Part shown: positions 9,035 to 17,035 of the stretch, in pieces | Layout: each line of letters begins with the position of its first letter | Numbering within the stretch: the first letter of the stretch is position 1 | From: Burkholderia lata | Lineage (GTDB): Bacteria > Pseudomonadota > Gammaproteobacteria > Burkholderiales > Burkholderiaceae | Length of the DNA stretch: 64,000 nt | Reading direction: 5' to 3' | Assembly (NCBI RefSeq): GCF_000012945.1 | Contig: NC_007511.1 | Coordinates: 620,001 to 684,000 of the forward strand | Notes under the pieces: generated by a model | What the model was told of the DNA's origin: nothing | The model's input: only the letters and a program-made list of their open reading frames with translations | The model's database searches: none | Translations under genes and position numbers: made by a program

Positions 9035-9793
9035 GTGTTCGAACTTTCAGGCAAGGTGGCCGTCATCACCGGCGGAGCGAGCGGGATCGGGCTCGGCATC
9101 GCGCGCGGCATGGTCGACGCGGGCGCCAACGTCGTGCTCGTCGGCCGCGATCGCGACAAGGGCGACGCGGCGATCGCGTCGCTGCCGGGCGGCAGCGAGC
9201 GCGGTCTGTTCGTCCCGGCGGACATCACGCGGCGCGACGCCTGCATGACCGCCATCGAGCAGGCGGAGCGGCGTTTCGGCAGGCTGGACATTCTCGTGAA
9301 CAACGCCGGGATGAATATCCGCCAGCAGGGGCACGAACTGACCGCCGACGACTGGTATCGCATCATCGACACGAACCTGAGCGGCGCGCATTTCTGCGCG
9401 CAGGCCATTCATCCGGCCTTCCGGCGTGCGGGCGGCGGCAAGATCATCAACATCGGCTCGATGCTGTCGCTGTTCGGCACGACGTACGGTGCGGCCTACG
9501 CGGCCAGCAAGGGCGGGATCGTCCAACTGGGCAAGGCATGGGCCGTCGAGTGGGCGCCGGACAACATCCAGGTCAATACGCTGCTGCCCGGCTGGATCGA
9601 AACCGAGCTGATTGCCGAGGCCAAACGGCTGTTTCCGGATCTCGAACGCAGCGTCCTGGAACGCACGCCGCTGCGGCGCTGGGGCAAGCCGCAGGATCTG
9701 GCCGGCATCGCCGTCGCGCTGTGTGCGCCCGAATGCGACTTCGTGACGGGCGCCGTGATTCCCGTGGACGGCGGCTATTCGGTTCAGGGATGA
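9035..9793 (+). CDS. Short-chain dehydrogenase/reductase
   Basis: A 252-residue classical SDR. Visible are the NAD(P) glycine motif TGGASGIG (about residues 12-19), the NNAG motif, the Ser...YAASK catalytic Tyr and Lys, and the LPGWIETEL loop. GTG at 9035 is chosen as start because GGAGG (9025-9029) sits five bases upstream and the protein then begins right at the first beta strand; ATG starts further upstream would add a non-homologous leader. An acidic-free second strand (VLVGRDRDKG) suggests NADP preference. Closest named relatives are probably 2-deoxy-D-gluconate 3-dehydrogenase or glucose 1-dehydrogenase types, but the substrate cannot be told. It stands 169 bases after the rhl operon and is probably a separate unit. 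Confidence 0.85.
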   Translation: MFELSGKVAVITGGASGIGLGIARGMVDAGANVVLVGRDRDKGDAAIASLPGGSERGLFVPADITRRDACMTAIEQAERRFGRLDILVNNAGMNIRQQGHELTADDWYRIIDTNLSGAHFCAQAIHPAFRRAGGGKIINIGSMLSLFGTTYGAAYAASKGGIVQLGKAWAVEWAPDNIQVNTLLPGWIETELIAEAKRLFPDLERSVLERTPLRRWGKPQDLAGIAVALCAPECDFVTGAVIPVDGGYSVQG

Positions 9794-9863
9794 CGGCACC
9801 CTGAAGCGTTCGCGTCGTTTCCCGCCCGACTTTCGCATTTCCGCCATCGATGTCGGCGCTGTT

Positions 9864-9882
9864 CAAACGCGTGTCGCGTTTG
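9864..9882. repeat. Inverted repeat upstream of fdhA
   Basis: A perfect 8-base inverted repeat, CAAACGCG-TGT-CGCGTTTG, lies 109 bases before the fdhA start and 70 bases after the SDR gene. No T tract follows it. It could be the SDR transcript's weak terminator or an operator for fdhA; TCGGCGC is repeated directly on both sides. Confidence 0.4.
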
Positions 9883-9990
9883 AGACGTCGGCGCCCCTGC
9901 CTCCGGGACTACTCTCGAACAGCACGTTGCGCGTGTGCCGCATGAGCCGGCGCGCCGCGGCGCCATCCAACGAGACATGGAGACAATACG

Positions 9991-11187
9991 ATGAGCAGCA
10001 ATCGAGGTGTCGTCTATCTTGGACCGGGTCAGGTCGAAGTCCAGAAAATCGATTATCCGAAGATGGTCGATCCGAGCGGCCGTGCGATCGGCCACGGCGT
10101 GATCCTCAAAGTGGTCAGCACGAACATCTGCGGTTCCGACCAGCACATGGTGCGCGGCCGCACGACCGCGCCGGTCGGCCTCGTGCTCGGTCACGAGATC
10201 ACGGGCGAGGTGGTCGAGATCGGCCGCGACGTCGAGACGCTGAAGCTCGGCGATCTCGTGTCGGTACCGTTCAACGTGGCGTGCGGCCGCTGTGCGATGT
10301 GCAAGGACACGCATACGGGCGTGTGCCTGAACGTGAACCCGTCGCGTGCGGGTGGCGCGTACGGTTACGTCGACATGGGCGGCTGGATCGGTGGCCAGGC
10401 CGAGTACGTGCTCGTGCCGTACGCGGATTTCAACCTGTTGAAATTCCCCGATCGTGATCAGGCGATGTCGAAGATCCGCGATCTGACCTGCCTGTCCGAC
10501 ATTCTGCCGACCGGTTATCACGGTGCGGTGAGCGCGGGCGTGAAGCCGGGCTCGACGGTCTATATCGCGGGCGCGGGCCCGGTCGGGATGGCGGCGGCCG
10601 CATCGGCGCGCTTGCTTGGCGCGGCCGTGACGATCGTCGGCGACATGAACGCGGAACGCCTTGCGCACGCACGGGCGATGGGCTTCGAGACGGTCGACCT
10701 GTCGAAGGACGCCTCGCTCGGCGAGCAGATCGAGCAGATCCTCGGCGTGCCCGAGATCGACTGCGCGGTCGACTGCGTCGGTTTCGAGGCGCACGGCCAC
10801 GGTTCGTCGGGCCATTCGGAAGAAGCGCCCGCGACGGTGCTGAACTCGCTGATGGAAATCACGCGGCCGGCCGGCGCGATCGGCATCCCGGGCCTGTACG
10901 TGACGGACGATCCGGGCGCGAAAGACAAGGCCGCGCAGCACGGTAGCCTGAGCATCCGCTTCGGCCTCGGCTGGGCGAAGTCGCACTCGTTCTTCACGGG
11001 CCAGACGCCGGTGCTGAAGTACAACCGCAACCTGATGCAGGCGATCCTGTTCGACCGGCTGCCGATCGCGAAGATCGTCAACGTCGAAGTGATCTCGCTC
11101 GACCAGGCACCGGAAGGCTACAAGAAGTTCGATGGCGGCGCGCCGCGTAAATTCGTCATCGATCCGCACGGGTTGCTGGCGGCGTAA
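9991..11187 (+). CDS. fdhA: Glutathione-independent formaldehyde dehydrogenase
   Basis: FdhA oxidises formaldehyde to formate with NAD+ in the cytoplasm without glutathione. The 398-residue zinc-dependent alcohol dehydrogenase family protein matches the Pseudomonas putida enzyme: catalytic zinc Cys47 (NICGSDQH) and His68 (LGHEITG), structural zinc cysteines 98, 101, 104 and 112, a Rossmann AGAGPVGMAAAASARLLGA segment, and the family insertion FEAHGHGSSG. Ribosome site ggag precedes the ATG by 8 bases. Formaldehyde is released during betaine and sarcosine demethylation, so the gene fits the catabolic cluster at 17-42 kb although it lies 6 kb away. A hairpin terminator follows. Confidence 0.93.
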   Translation: MSSNRGVVYLGPGQVEVQKIDYPKMVDPSGRAIGHGVILKVVSTNICGSDQHMVRGRTTAPVGLVLGHEITGEVVEIGRDVETLKLGDLVSVPFNVACGRCAMCKDTHTGVCLNVNPSRAGGAYGYVDMGGWIGGQAEYVLVPYADFNLLKFPDRDQAMSKIRDLTCLSDILPTGYHGAVSAGVKPGSTVYIAGAGPVGMAAAASARLLGAAVTIVGDMNAERLAHARAMGFETVDLSKDASLGEQIEQILGVPEIDCAVDCVGFEAHGHGSSGHSEEAPATVLNSLMEITRPAGAIGIPGLYVTDDPGAKDKAAQHGSLSIRFGLGWAKSHSFFTGQTPVLKYNRNLMQAILFDRLPIAKIVNVEVISLDQAPEGYKKFDGGAPRKFVIDPHGLLAA

Positions 11188-11216
11188 CGCGACCGACCAC
11201 CGCGCGGCAATCGAAG

Positions 11217-11247
11217 GGGCCGGGGCGTTCAAGCGCCTCGGCCCTTT
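11217..11247 (+). terminator. Rho-independent terminator of fdhA
   Basis: An 11-base-pair stem (GGGCCGGGGCG with CGCCTCGGCCC, one G-U pair), six-base loop TTCAAG, followed by TTT. It lies 29 bases after the fdhA stop and before the convergent aldolase gene. Confidence 0.75.
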
Positions 11248-11342
11248 GTGCGTTCGGGAGGCGCGCACTCAGTGCCCGCGATAGCGCCGGGCGAGAAGCT
11301 CGCGCGTGGACGATCGACCGGGCGACATTCGCCCGGCTCCGT

Positions 11343-12365
11343 TCATGGGGTGCGCTCCATCGCGGCATCGTACTGACCGCGGCAGGCCGCACCGTTCAGG
11401 CGTGCGCGCAGCAGCAGCGCATCCTGCGCGGCGCGGACGTTGGCCGCCTGTCCCTGCCACGCGGCCAGCGGCGGCTCCTGCAGCGCGCGGCCATATGAAA
11501 AGCTCAGCAGCCACGGCCGCCCGGCAACGCGATTCATCGCGTCGAGATGCGCCGTCGCTTCCTCCGGCGTCTGTCCGCCGGACAGGAAGAAGATGCCGGG
11601 CACTTCGGCCGGCACGGCGCTGCGCAGCAGGCGCACCGTCGCCTCTGCGACTTCGGCGGGGGCCGGCTGGGCGGTGTGCGTGCTGCCCGCGACGACCATG
11701 CTCGGTTTGAGCAACATGTGCGCCAGCACGACCCGGTGCCGGTGCAGCGCGTCGAACACGGCGTGCAGCACGGCGTCGGTCACCTGCGCGCAGCGGCCGA
11801 TCGAATGATCGCCGTCCATCAGCACTTCCGGCTCGACGATCGGCACGACGCCGGCCTCCTGGCAGATCGCCGCATAGCGCGCCAGCGCTTCGGCGTTTGC
11901 CTGGATCGCCGCATGGCCAGGCAGCGTGGCGGATACGTTGTACACCGCGCGCCATTTCGCGAACCGTGCGCCTTGCCGCTGGTAGCCGTCGAGGCGCGCC
12001 GCAAGCCCGTCGAGCCCTTGCGTGATTTCGTCGCCGGGTGCGAGCGCAAGCGGAATTTTGCCCGCGTCGACCTTGATGCCGGGCACGATCTGCTGGCGAG
12101 CGGCGAGTTCGGGCAACGGCGTGCCATCGTCCGCACATTGCCCGAGCGTCTCTTCATACAGGATCACGCCGCTGACGAATTCACCGAGGCCCGGCGTCGA
12201 CAGCAACAGCGTGCGCCATGCGCGGCGGTTCTCTTCGGTCGATTCGACCGCGATCGTCTTGAAGCGCTTCGCGATGGTCGGCCCGCTTTCGTCGGCTGCC
12301 AGCAAGCCTTTGCCGTCCTGAACGAGTGCCTGGATCGTCGCCTGGAGTGCGCTCTCGGTGCTCAT
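11343..12365 (-). CDS. Class I fructose-bisphosphate aldolase
   Basis: Cleaves fructose 1,6-bisphosphate to dihydroxyacetone phosphate and glyceraldehyde 3-phosphate through a lysine Schiff base. The 340-residue protein resembles eukaryote-type class I aldolases: KGLLAADES near the N-terminus, GIKVDAGKIPLA, VPIVEPEVL (Glu178, Glu180) and the Schiff-base lysine at position 220 in MLLKPSMV, then FFLSGGQTPEEAT and LLSFSYGRALQ. Length is typical. Most Burkholderia also encode a class II enzyme, so this is probably an accessory or gluconeogenic copy. It is convergent with fdhA and has no operon partner. Confidence 0.92.
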   Translation of the reverse strand: MSTESALQATIQALVQDGKGLLAADESGPTIAKRFKTIAVESTEENRRAWRTLLLSTPGLGEFVSGVILYEETLGQCADDGTPLPELAARQQIVPGIKVDAGKIPLALAPGDEITQGLDGLAARLDGYQRQGARFAKWRAVYNVSATLPGHAAIQANAEALARYAAICQEAGVVPIVEPEVLMDGDHSIGRCAQVTDAVLHAVFDALHRHRVVLAHMLLKPSMVVAGSTHTAQPAPAEVAEATVRLLRSAVPAEVPGIFFLSGGQTPEEATAHLDAMNRVAGRPWLLSFSYGRALQEPPLAAWQGQAANVRAAQDALLLRARLNGAACRGQYDAAMERTP

Positions 12366-12422
12366 GGAATTCCTCCGCTGAAACCGCCACGCGGTCGTGC
12401 CGACCGCCCGCTGTTCACTTCG

Positions 12423-12656
12423 TCACATCGTTACGCCGCCTTCCGATTTCATTCTTTGTCGCCCACCGGCCAGAACGCAAGGCGCGTGCCGTGCCTGATC
12501 GGCACGCGCTCGGGTGGCATCGTCCGTGCCGGGGCTGGCGTTAGACGCGCGCAGCGCGATCAGCGGGACGACGCCGAAGTCCGGCGCACCCATGCGCATG
12601 AACAGGAACGACGCGCCCCAGATGGCAGCAAGGGTCACGAGCTGTAGTGCATTCAT
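12423..12656 (-). pseudogene. 5' stub of an EamA/DMT-family transporter gene
   Basis: The first 38 codons (start at 12656) read as the first transmembrane segment of an EamA drug/metabolite transporter (LVTLAAIWGASFLFMRMGAP then FGVVPLIALR), preceded by an intact ribosome site (ggag, 6-base spacing). After the Leu-Arg-Ala-Ser junction near 12543 the frame continues to 12423 as hydrophilic, arginine-rich sequence with no membrane segments. An intact EamA protein is about 300 residues, so nearly all of it is missing. The MocR gene nearby may once have controlled it. An in-frame 77-residue product could still be made. Confidence 0.65.
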
Positions 12657-12833
12657 CGACGACTCCGTTCGGTGGATCGGGCGGCCGGCCGGAACGCGAT
12701 ACGCGATATGCGCCGGCACGGGCGAATGACCCATTGAACGTCACGCGTGAGTCGCGACGCAAACGAGGCTTTGTGACGGGCGGTTCAGGAAAATGAATCG
12801 ACGGACGCGAGTGGCCGGATTGGTCCTGCGTGC

Positions 12834-13601
12834 TCAGTGGCCGCGATAGAGCTGCGCGATTTGCGTACTGCCGGCGGCGGCGCGTCGCGCATGCGCGGTG
12901 TGCATGCTCACGCGGCGGATGGCGTGCGAGCGATGCGCGGCACTGCGACTGCCTTTCCAGTCCGCCACGCGAACCGTGGCGGCGGTGTGCGACCGGTCGG
13001 GGGCGCGCATGGCCGGCGCTGCTTGCGCGACTTCAGTCCGGCCGGCGGATTCGGCGACATCGGGGCGACTGTGTCGAGCGGTGGCCACCTGAGTTCCGTC
13101 AGTCGAATGAAACGGATAGACCGGTGCCGGCAAGACCGGCAGCACGGGATCGTTCGACGCGTACAGGGCGGAATGACTCGCCGTAATGCCCGAACTATCC
13201 GAACCATTCGAACCGTTCGAACCGCGACAGACCGGATCGGCCTTGCATGTCCGGTCGACCACCACATAGCCGCCGACCAGCAGCACGAGTGTCAGGATGC
13301 TCAGGATCGGCGCGCTCGATGCGCGCGGCCGATGGAATGCCGCGTTGCGAAGCGCACGTGCGATGCGCGACGACCACGTATGAAAGGAGTGCGGAGCATG
13401 CGTGTCGTTCGATTTCAGGCTGATCGGATCGAACGGCCAGTTCCACCGGCCGCAGACGGGGCAGTGCTCGAGCGCACGGAAGGCCACGAAGCCGCATTCC
13501 TTGCACTGGAAGCTGGCAGTGCGCCGGGCCTCGGCGCGCGCGTTCAGGATCGCGCGCCAGTCATCGCGCGCGCGCAGGGTGCGGTTGGGCAGGACTCGCA
13601 T
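12834..13601 (-). CDS. Zinc-ribbon single-pass membrane protein of unknown function
   Basis: A 255-residue hypothetical protein. Residues about 33-50 form a zinc ribbon with two cysteine pairs (CKECG and CPVCGRW). One transmembrane helix lies near residues 92-112 (PILSILTLVLLVGGYVVV). The following part has Cys-x5-Cys and a short Gly-Ser-Asn repeat (GSNGSNGSDSSG) encoded by imperfect 9-base repeats around 13195-13230, then a long Ala/Arg/His-rich tail. The predicted topology is a cytoplasmic zinc ribbon with an extracytoplasmic tail. Codon use is normal for the region, which supports a real gene. No clear ribosome site precedes the ATG at 13601, so the start is uncertain. No function is assigned. 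Confidence 0.6.
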   Translation of the reverse strand: MRVLPNRTLRARDDWRAILNARAEARRTASFQCKECGFVAFRALEHCPVCGRWNWPFDPISLKSNDTHAPHSFHTWSSRIARALRNAAFHRPRASSAPILSILTLVLLVGGYVVVDRTCKADPVCRGSNGSNGSDSSGITASHSALYASNDPVLPVLPAPVYPFHSTDGTQVATARHSRPDVAESAGRTEVAQAAPAMRAPDRSHTAATVRVADWKGSRSAAHRSHAIRRVSMHTAHARRAAAGSTQIAQLYRGH

Positions 13602-13623
13602 CGCAGGAAGCGGACGGGTGCCG

Positions 13624-13740
13624 TCAACGCGGCGAATGTTTGCCGGTCGTCATGATCCTTGCCGGCAAGGCAGCCGATCGGCTCGTGCCGGAATCCGGCG
13701 GAGCGTGCGTCGTCGACGGTCGTTCGCATGCGGTGCTCAT
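13624..13740 (-). CDS. Small ORF, 38 residues, hypothetical
   Basis: A short ORF starting at an ATG with GGAG six bases upstream; a second in-frame ATG lies 12 bases earlier. The product is hydrophilic, rich in Ser, Thr, Ala and Pro, with no recognisable motif. It lies between the MocR gene and the zinc-ribbon gene on the same strand, in a stretch with signs of gene decay, so it may be a remnant. Only the ribosome site supports it. Confidence 0.3.
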   Translation of the reverse strand: MSTACERPSTTHAPPDSGTSRSAALPARIMTTGKHSPR

Positions 13741-13864
13741 GAAGTTCTCCATGACGTCGGGTGCGCGGAACACGTTCGTCCGTGGTGGCCTACCGCTTCA
13801 TTTTTGGTCGCCGTCGCGTGAAACGCAAGGCGCAAGCGGGCGGCCGTGATTCGTCAGATCCGCA

Positions 13865-15286
13865 CTATCCGTTCTGCCGCTGCCGCGCTGCGAGCGTCCC
13901 GATGGTCTGCATCGCATGCTCGACCGCCGGCGTCCACGGCCGGCCGTAATTGAGTCGAAGATAGCGGCGGAATCCGCCGGTCGCGGAAAAGAGCGGCCCC
14001 GGCGCGATGCTGACGCCGCTTTCCATCGCATCGCCGAACAGGTGCATCGTATCCACGCGCGGCGGCAGTTCGATCCACAGGAAATACCCGCCGAGCGGCG
14101 TGAACACTTCGGTGCCGGCGGGAAAATACGCGCGCACGGCCGCCAGCATCTGTGCCTGGTGCGCAGCGAGATTGCGCCGCAGCTTGCGCAGGAAGCGGTC
14201 GTACGCGCCGTCGCGCAGGTAGCTCGAAATCGCCATCTGCGCAGGCACGTCGGCCGCGGGCGCACTTGCGCCTTTTGCCTGACGAATTTGCCGCACGTAG
14301 CGTCCGGCCGCGACCCAGCCGATCCGGAACCCGGGCGCGAGGCATTTCGAGAACGAGCCGCAATGCAGGACGAGCCCGCTGTCGTCATACAGTTTGGCGG
14401 GGCGCGTGGGTGTGGTGCCGAAATGCAGCTCGCCATACACGTCGTCTTCGATCAGCGGCACGTTGCGTGCCGCGAGCAGGTCGATCAGCGCGCGCTTGCG
14501 CTCGTCGGTCAGCGTTGCGCCGGTCGGGTTGTGGAACGACGTCATGAACCAGCAGGCGCGCACCGGATGCGTGTCGAGTGCTTTCTCGAGCGCGTCGAGA
14601 TCGAGGCCGGTGCGCGGGTCGACCGGTATCTCGACGGCCTTCAGGTGCAGGCGCTTGACGGCCTCCAGGACCGCATGAAACGCGGGGCGCTCGATCGCGA
14701 CGATGTCGCCGGGGCGCGTCAGTGCCTGCAGGCTGAGCGTCAGCGCTTCGAGCGCGCCGGTCGTGATGACGATCTCGTCCATCGGCAACGCCGCACCCGC
14801 ATTCAGGTAGCGCAGCGCGATCTGCCGACGCAGCCCGTCATGGCCGGGCGGCGCGCCGGACAGCAGGGCCGTGCGATCCATGTTGCGAGCGGCCGACGCC
14901 ATCGCGCGCCACAGGCTGCTCATCGGGAACAGCGAATAGCTGGCGAAGGCCGAGCCGAGCGGAACGATGGTGTCGTATTTGAGCGAGTCCAGCAGCCGGA
15001 ACAACGTATCGCCGTTGCCCGCTGGCGGGGCAGCCGGTTTGCGCGGCGGTTCATGGCCGAACCGCACGTGCTTGTCTTCGAGGTTCGCAACGAAATATCC
15101 GGACCGTGCACGCGCGACGATCAGGCCCTCGCTTTCGAGCGCGTAGTACGCGCGAAACACGGTGGACGGGCTCACGCCATATGCGCGGCACGCGGCACGC
15201 ACGGTCGGGATGCGCGCACCGGGGGCCAGATCTCCACGCCGGATCGACTCGGAAATCGTCCGGGCGAGCATCGCATAACGCTTCAT
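13865..15286 (-). CDS. MocR/PdxR-family regulator (GntR HTH fused to aminotransferase domain)
   Basis: A 473-residue transcription factor. The N-terminal winged helix of the GntR family (GDLAPGARIPTVRAACRAYG, then PSTVFRAYYALESEGLIVAR) joins a class I aminotransferase-like domain that binds PLP. The domain shows the NPTGATLTDERKR motif, the DDVYGEL aspartate-tyrosine pair and GSFSKCLAPGFRIGW with the PLP lysine. The start at 15286 is chosen over an upstream ATG at 15331 because GAGG lies five bases before it and it begins at the HTH domain. MocR proteins usually control a neighbouring transporter or metabolic gene in response to an amino compound. The nearest candidate target, an EamA gene, is only a stub. 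It is divergent from the TolB/discoidin gene. Confidence 0.88.
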   Translation of the reverse strand: MKRYAMLARTISESIRRGDLAPGARIPTVRAACRAYGVSPSTVFRAYYALESEGLIVARARSGYFVANLEDKHVRFGHEPPRKPAAPPAGNGDTLFRLLDSLKYDTIVPLGSAFASYSLFPMSSLWRAMASAARNMDRTALLSGAPPGHDGLRRQIALRYLNAGAALPMDEIVITTGALEALTLSLQALTRPGDIVAIERPAFHAVLEAVKRLHLKAVEIPVDPRTGLDLDALEKALDTHPVRACWFMTSFHNPTGATLTDERKRALIDLLAARNVPLIEDDVYGELHFGTTPTRPAKLYDDSGLVLHCGSFSKCLAPGFRIGWVAAGRYVRQIRQAKGASAPAADVPAQMAISSYLRDGAYDRFLRKLRRNLAAHQAQMLAAVRAYFPAGTEVFTPLGGYFLWIELPPRVDTMHLFGDAMESGVSIAPGPLFSATGGFRRYLRLNYGRPWTPAVEHAMQTIGTLAARQRQNG

Positions 15287-15380
15287 GCGTGCCTCAAGTC
15301 GAGCAGCTTTGTGCCGAAAAAAGAGTAGCACGGCGCGCGCTGCGCGACAGCCTCGTTATCCCGTGATCCGCTTGTTTTTC

Positions 15381-15397
15381 ACAGGCTCTGATCCTGT
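15381..15397. promoter_or_regulatory. Candidate operator between mocR and the TolB/discoidin gene
   Basis: Inverted repeat ACAGG-CTCTGAT-CCTGT flanked on both sides by TTTTT-type runs, in the 275-base divergent intergenic region. Spacing and symmetry suit binding of a dimeric regulator such as the adjacent MocR protein, but this is inference. Confidence 0.3.
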
Positions 15398-15561
15398 TTT
15401 TCGGCGCGACTCGCTGGCATGCTTTCGTCCCTCGAGCAATCTTCGTTCCCGACATTGACCGATACGGAATTCACGCTGTCCGCCGGCTGATCCGTGGCCC
15501 GTACGCCTGGGCGTGCGAGGTCTAGTCAGCGGTGTCATGACCCTAACCGGAAACCTTCAGC

Positions 15562-16974
15562 GTGAAATCGAATACTCTCGTCGCGGGCCTCGTGGCCGGC
15601 GTTGCCCTCAACCTGTTCGGCGGCGCCGCGCAGGCCGCCTGCATCAGCAATCCACCGACGCAATCCAACACGACGTTCCCCGCCGCATTGACCGGCAAGC
15701 TCGTCTATCACAGCTACGTCAAGTACGGCGACGGCACGAGCCAGTTGTTCCTGTACGACTTCTCGGCCCATACGCTGACGCAACTGAGCAAGAGCACGTG
15801 GGGCATTACCGATCCGATGAACGGCGTGTTCAGTCCCGATGGCAAGTGGCTCGCATTCATGGGCATCAGCAACGGCGCATGGAACGTGTTCATGCTGCAG
15901 CTCGGCGCCGGCACGCCGCCCGTCAACCTGACCAACAGCACGGGCGCCACGCGCAACGAGGACCCGAAATTCAGCGCGGACGGCAAGACGCTCGTGTTCA
16001 AGCAGAACGGCGACGTCAAGCAGGCCACGCTGTCGTACACGAGTGCAGGCCCGGTGTTCACGTCGGTCGTGAGCCTGACGAATGCGCCGGCCGGCGCAGA
16101 ATATTCGATGCCGTTCCTCGCACCGGATGCGAGCGCCGTGTACTACGCGAGCGGCACCGGCGCGAACATGGGCCTGATGAAGCGCACGCTCGCGACCGGC
16201 GCTACGGCCGTGTTCGATAATCCGGCGGGCCTGCAGACCTACTATCCGATCGTGCGTGCGGACGGCACGGTGTTCTACGCGCGCTGGAAGGACACGAGCC
16301 AGCTCGACCAGATCTACTCGAAGACCGCGGACCCGGCATCGACGCCGAATCAGTTGGCGCTCAACGACTGCATCAGCAACAACTCCGACCCCGCGCCGGT
16401 GAGCGGCACGAACTACCTGTTCTTCTCGTCGACGACGGCGGGCGGCTATCAGCTCTACGTCGGCGACGTGACGACCGGCCAGCGCTGGAGCCTGTCGCAG
16501 TTCGGCGTGAACGCCGACACGACGAAGGCCAAGCTCGGGTCGAGCTACTACGGCGGCCCGGCTGCCGCACAGCCGACGCTGCTGTCGCAGGGGCACCCGG
16601 CGGCCGCATCGGCGAGCTACAACGCATCGCTCACGCCCGACAAGGCGTTCGACGGCAACACCACGAGCACGCGCTGGGATTCGCCGGAAGGCGCGGGCGT
16701 CGATCCGCAATGGATCTCCGTGGATCTCGGTGCGACGAAGACCATCAACAGCATCGATCTCTACTGGGATGCGGGCGCGCTCGTGTACCAGATCCAGACG
16801 TCGAACGACAACGCGAACTGGACGACGATCTACTCGACGAACAACGGCGTGTCGTATGGCCACGTGACGCTGCCGAACCTGAACGGGCATGGCCGCTACG
16901 TGCGAATGGTTGGTACGAAGCGCGCAACGCAGTGGGGTTATTCGCTCGACGAAATGCAGGTGTGGGGATCGTAA
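15562..16974 (+). CDS. Secreted TolB-like beta-propeller with C-terminal F5/8-type (discoidin) domain
   Basis: A 470-residue protein with an N-terminal signal peptide (hydrophobic core LVAGLVAGVALNLFGG, cleavage after AQA). Residues about 40-340 contain repeats of the TolB/WD40 propeller kind (FSPDGKWLAFMG, FSADGKTLVFK, FLAPDASAVYY). The last 140 residues form an F5/8 type C or CBM32-like domain (AFDGNTTSTRWDS, WISVDLGATKTINSIDLYW, GRYVRMVGTKR). Such domains bind carbohydrates or surfaces. Start is a GTG at 15562 with only a weak ribosome site. It stands alone, divergent from mocR and followed by a strong terminator. The function is unknown; binding or breakdown of an extracellular glycan is plausible. 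Confidence 0.75.
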   Translation: MKSNTLVAGLVAGVALNLFGGAAQAACISNPPTQSNTTFPAALTGKLVYHSYVKYGDGTSQLFLYDFSAHTLTQLSKSTWGITDPMNGVFSPDGKWLAFMGISNGAWNVFMLQLGAGTPPVNLTNSTGATRNEDPKFSADGKTLVFKQNGDVKQATLSYTSAGPVFTSVVSLTNAPAGAEYSMPFLAPDASAVYYASGTGANMGLMKRTLATGATAVFDNPAGLQTYYPIVRADGTVFYARWKDTSQLDQIYSKTADPASTPNQLALNDCISNNSDPAPVSGTNYLFFSSTTAGGYQLYVGDVTTGQRWSLSQFGVNADTTKAKLGSSYYGGPAAAQPTLLSQGHPAAASASYNASLTPDKAFDGNTTSTRWDSPEGAGVDPQWISVDLGATKTINSIDLYWDAGALVYQIQTSNDNANWTTIYSTNNGVSYGHVTLPNLNGHGRYVRMVGTKRATQWGYSLDEMQVWGS

Positions 16975-16982
16975 GCGCAAAG

Positions 16983-17013
16983 AAAAAAGCGGCCATCAAG
17001 GCCGCTTTTTTTT
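16983..17013. terminator. Bidirectional rho-independent terminator
   Basis: A 12-base-pair stem AAAAAAGCGGCC/GGCCGCTTTTTT with loop ATCAA and a further TT. It lies 9 bases after the TolB/discoidin gene and 23 before the end of the convergent gbdR gene. The flanking A and T runs make it usable in both directions. Confidence 0.9.
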
Positions 17014-17035
17014 CATGCGTCAATCGACGCGCAGC

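Noticed and set aside
11272..11331. A 19-residue minus-strand ORF ending in Tyr-Arg-Gly-His, the same last residues as the zinc-ribbon protein 1.5 kb away.
   Set aside because: Four shared residues are too few to claim a duplicated gene end, and it overlaps the control region between convergent genes; kept only as a curiosity.
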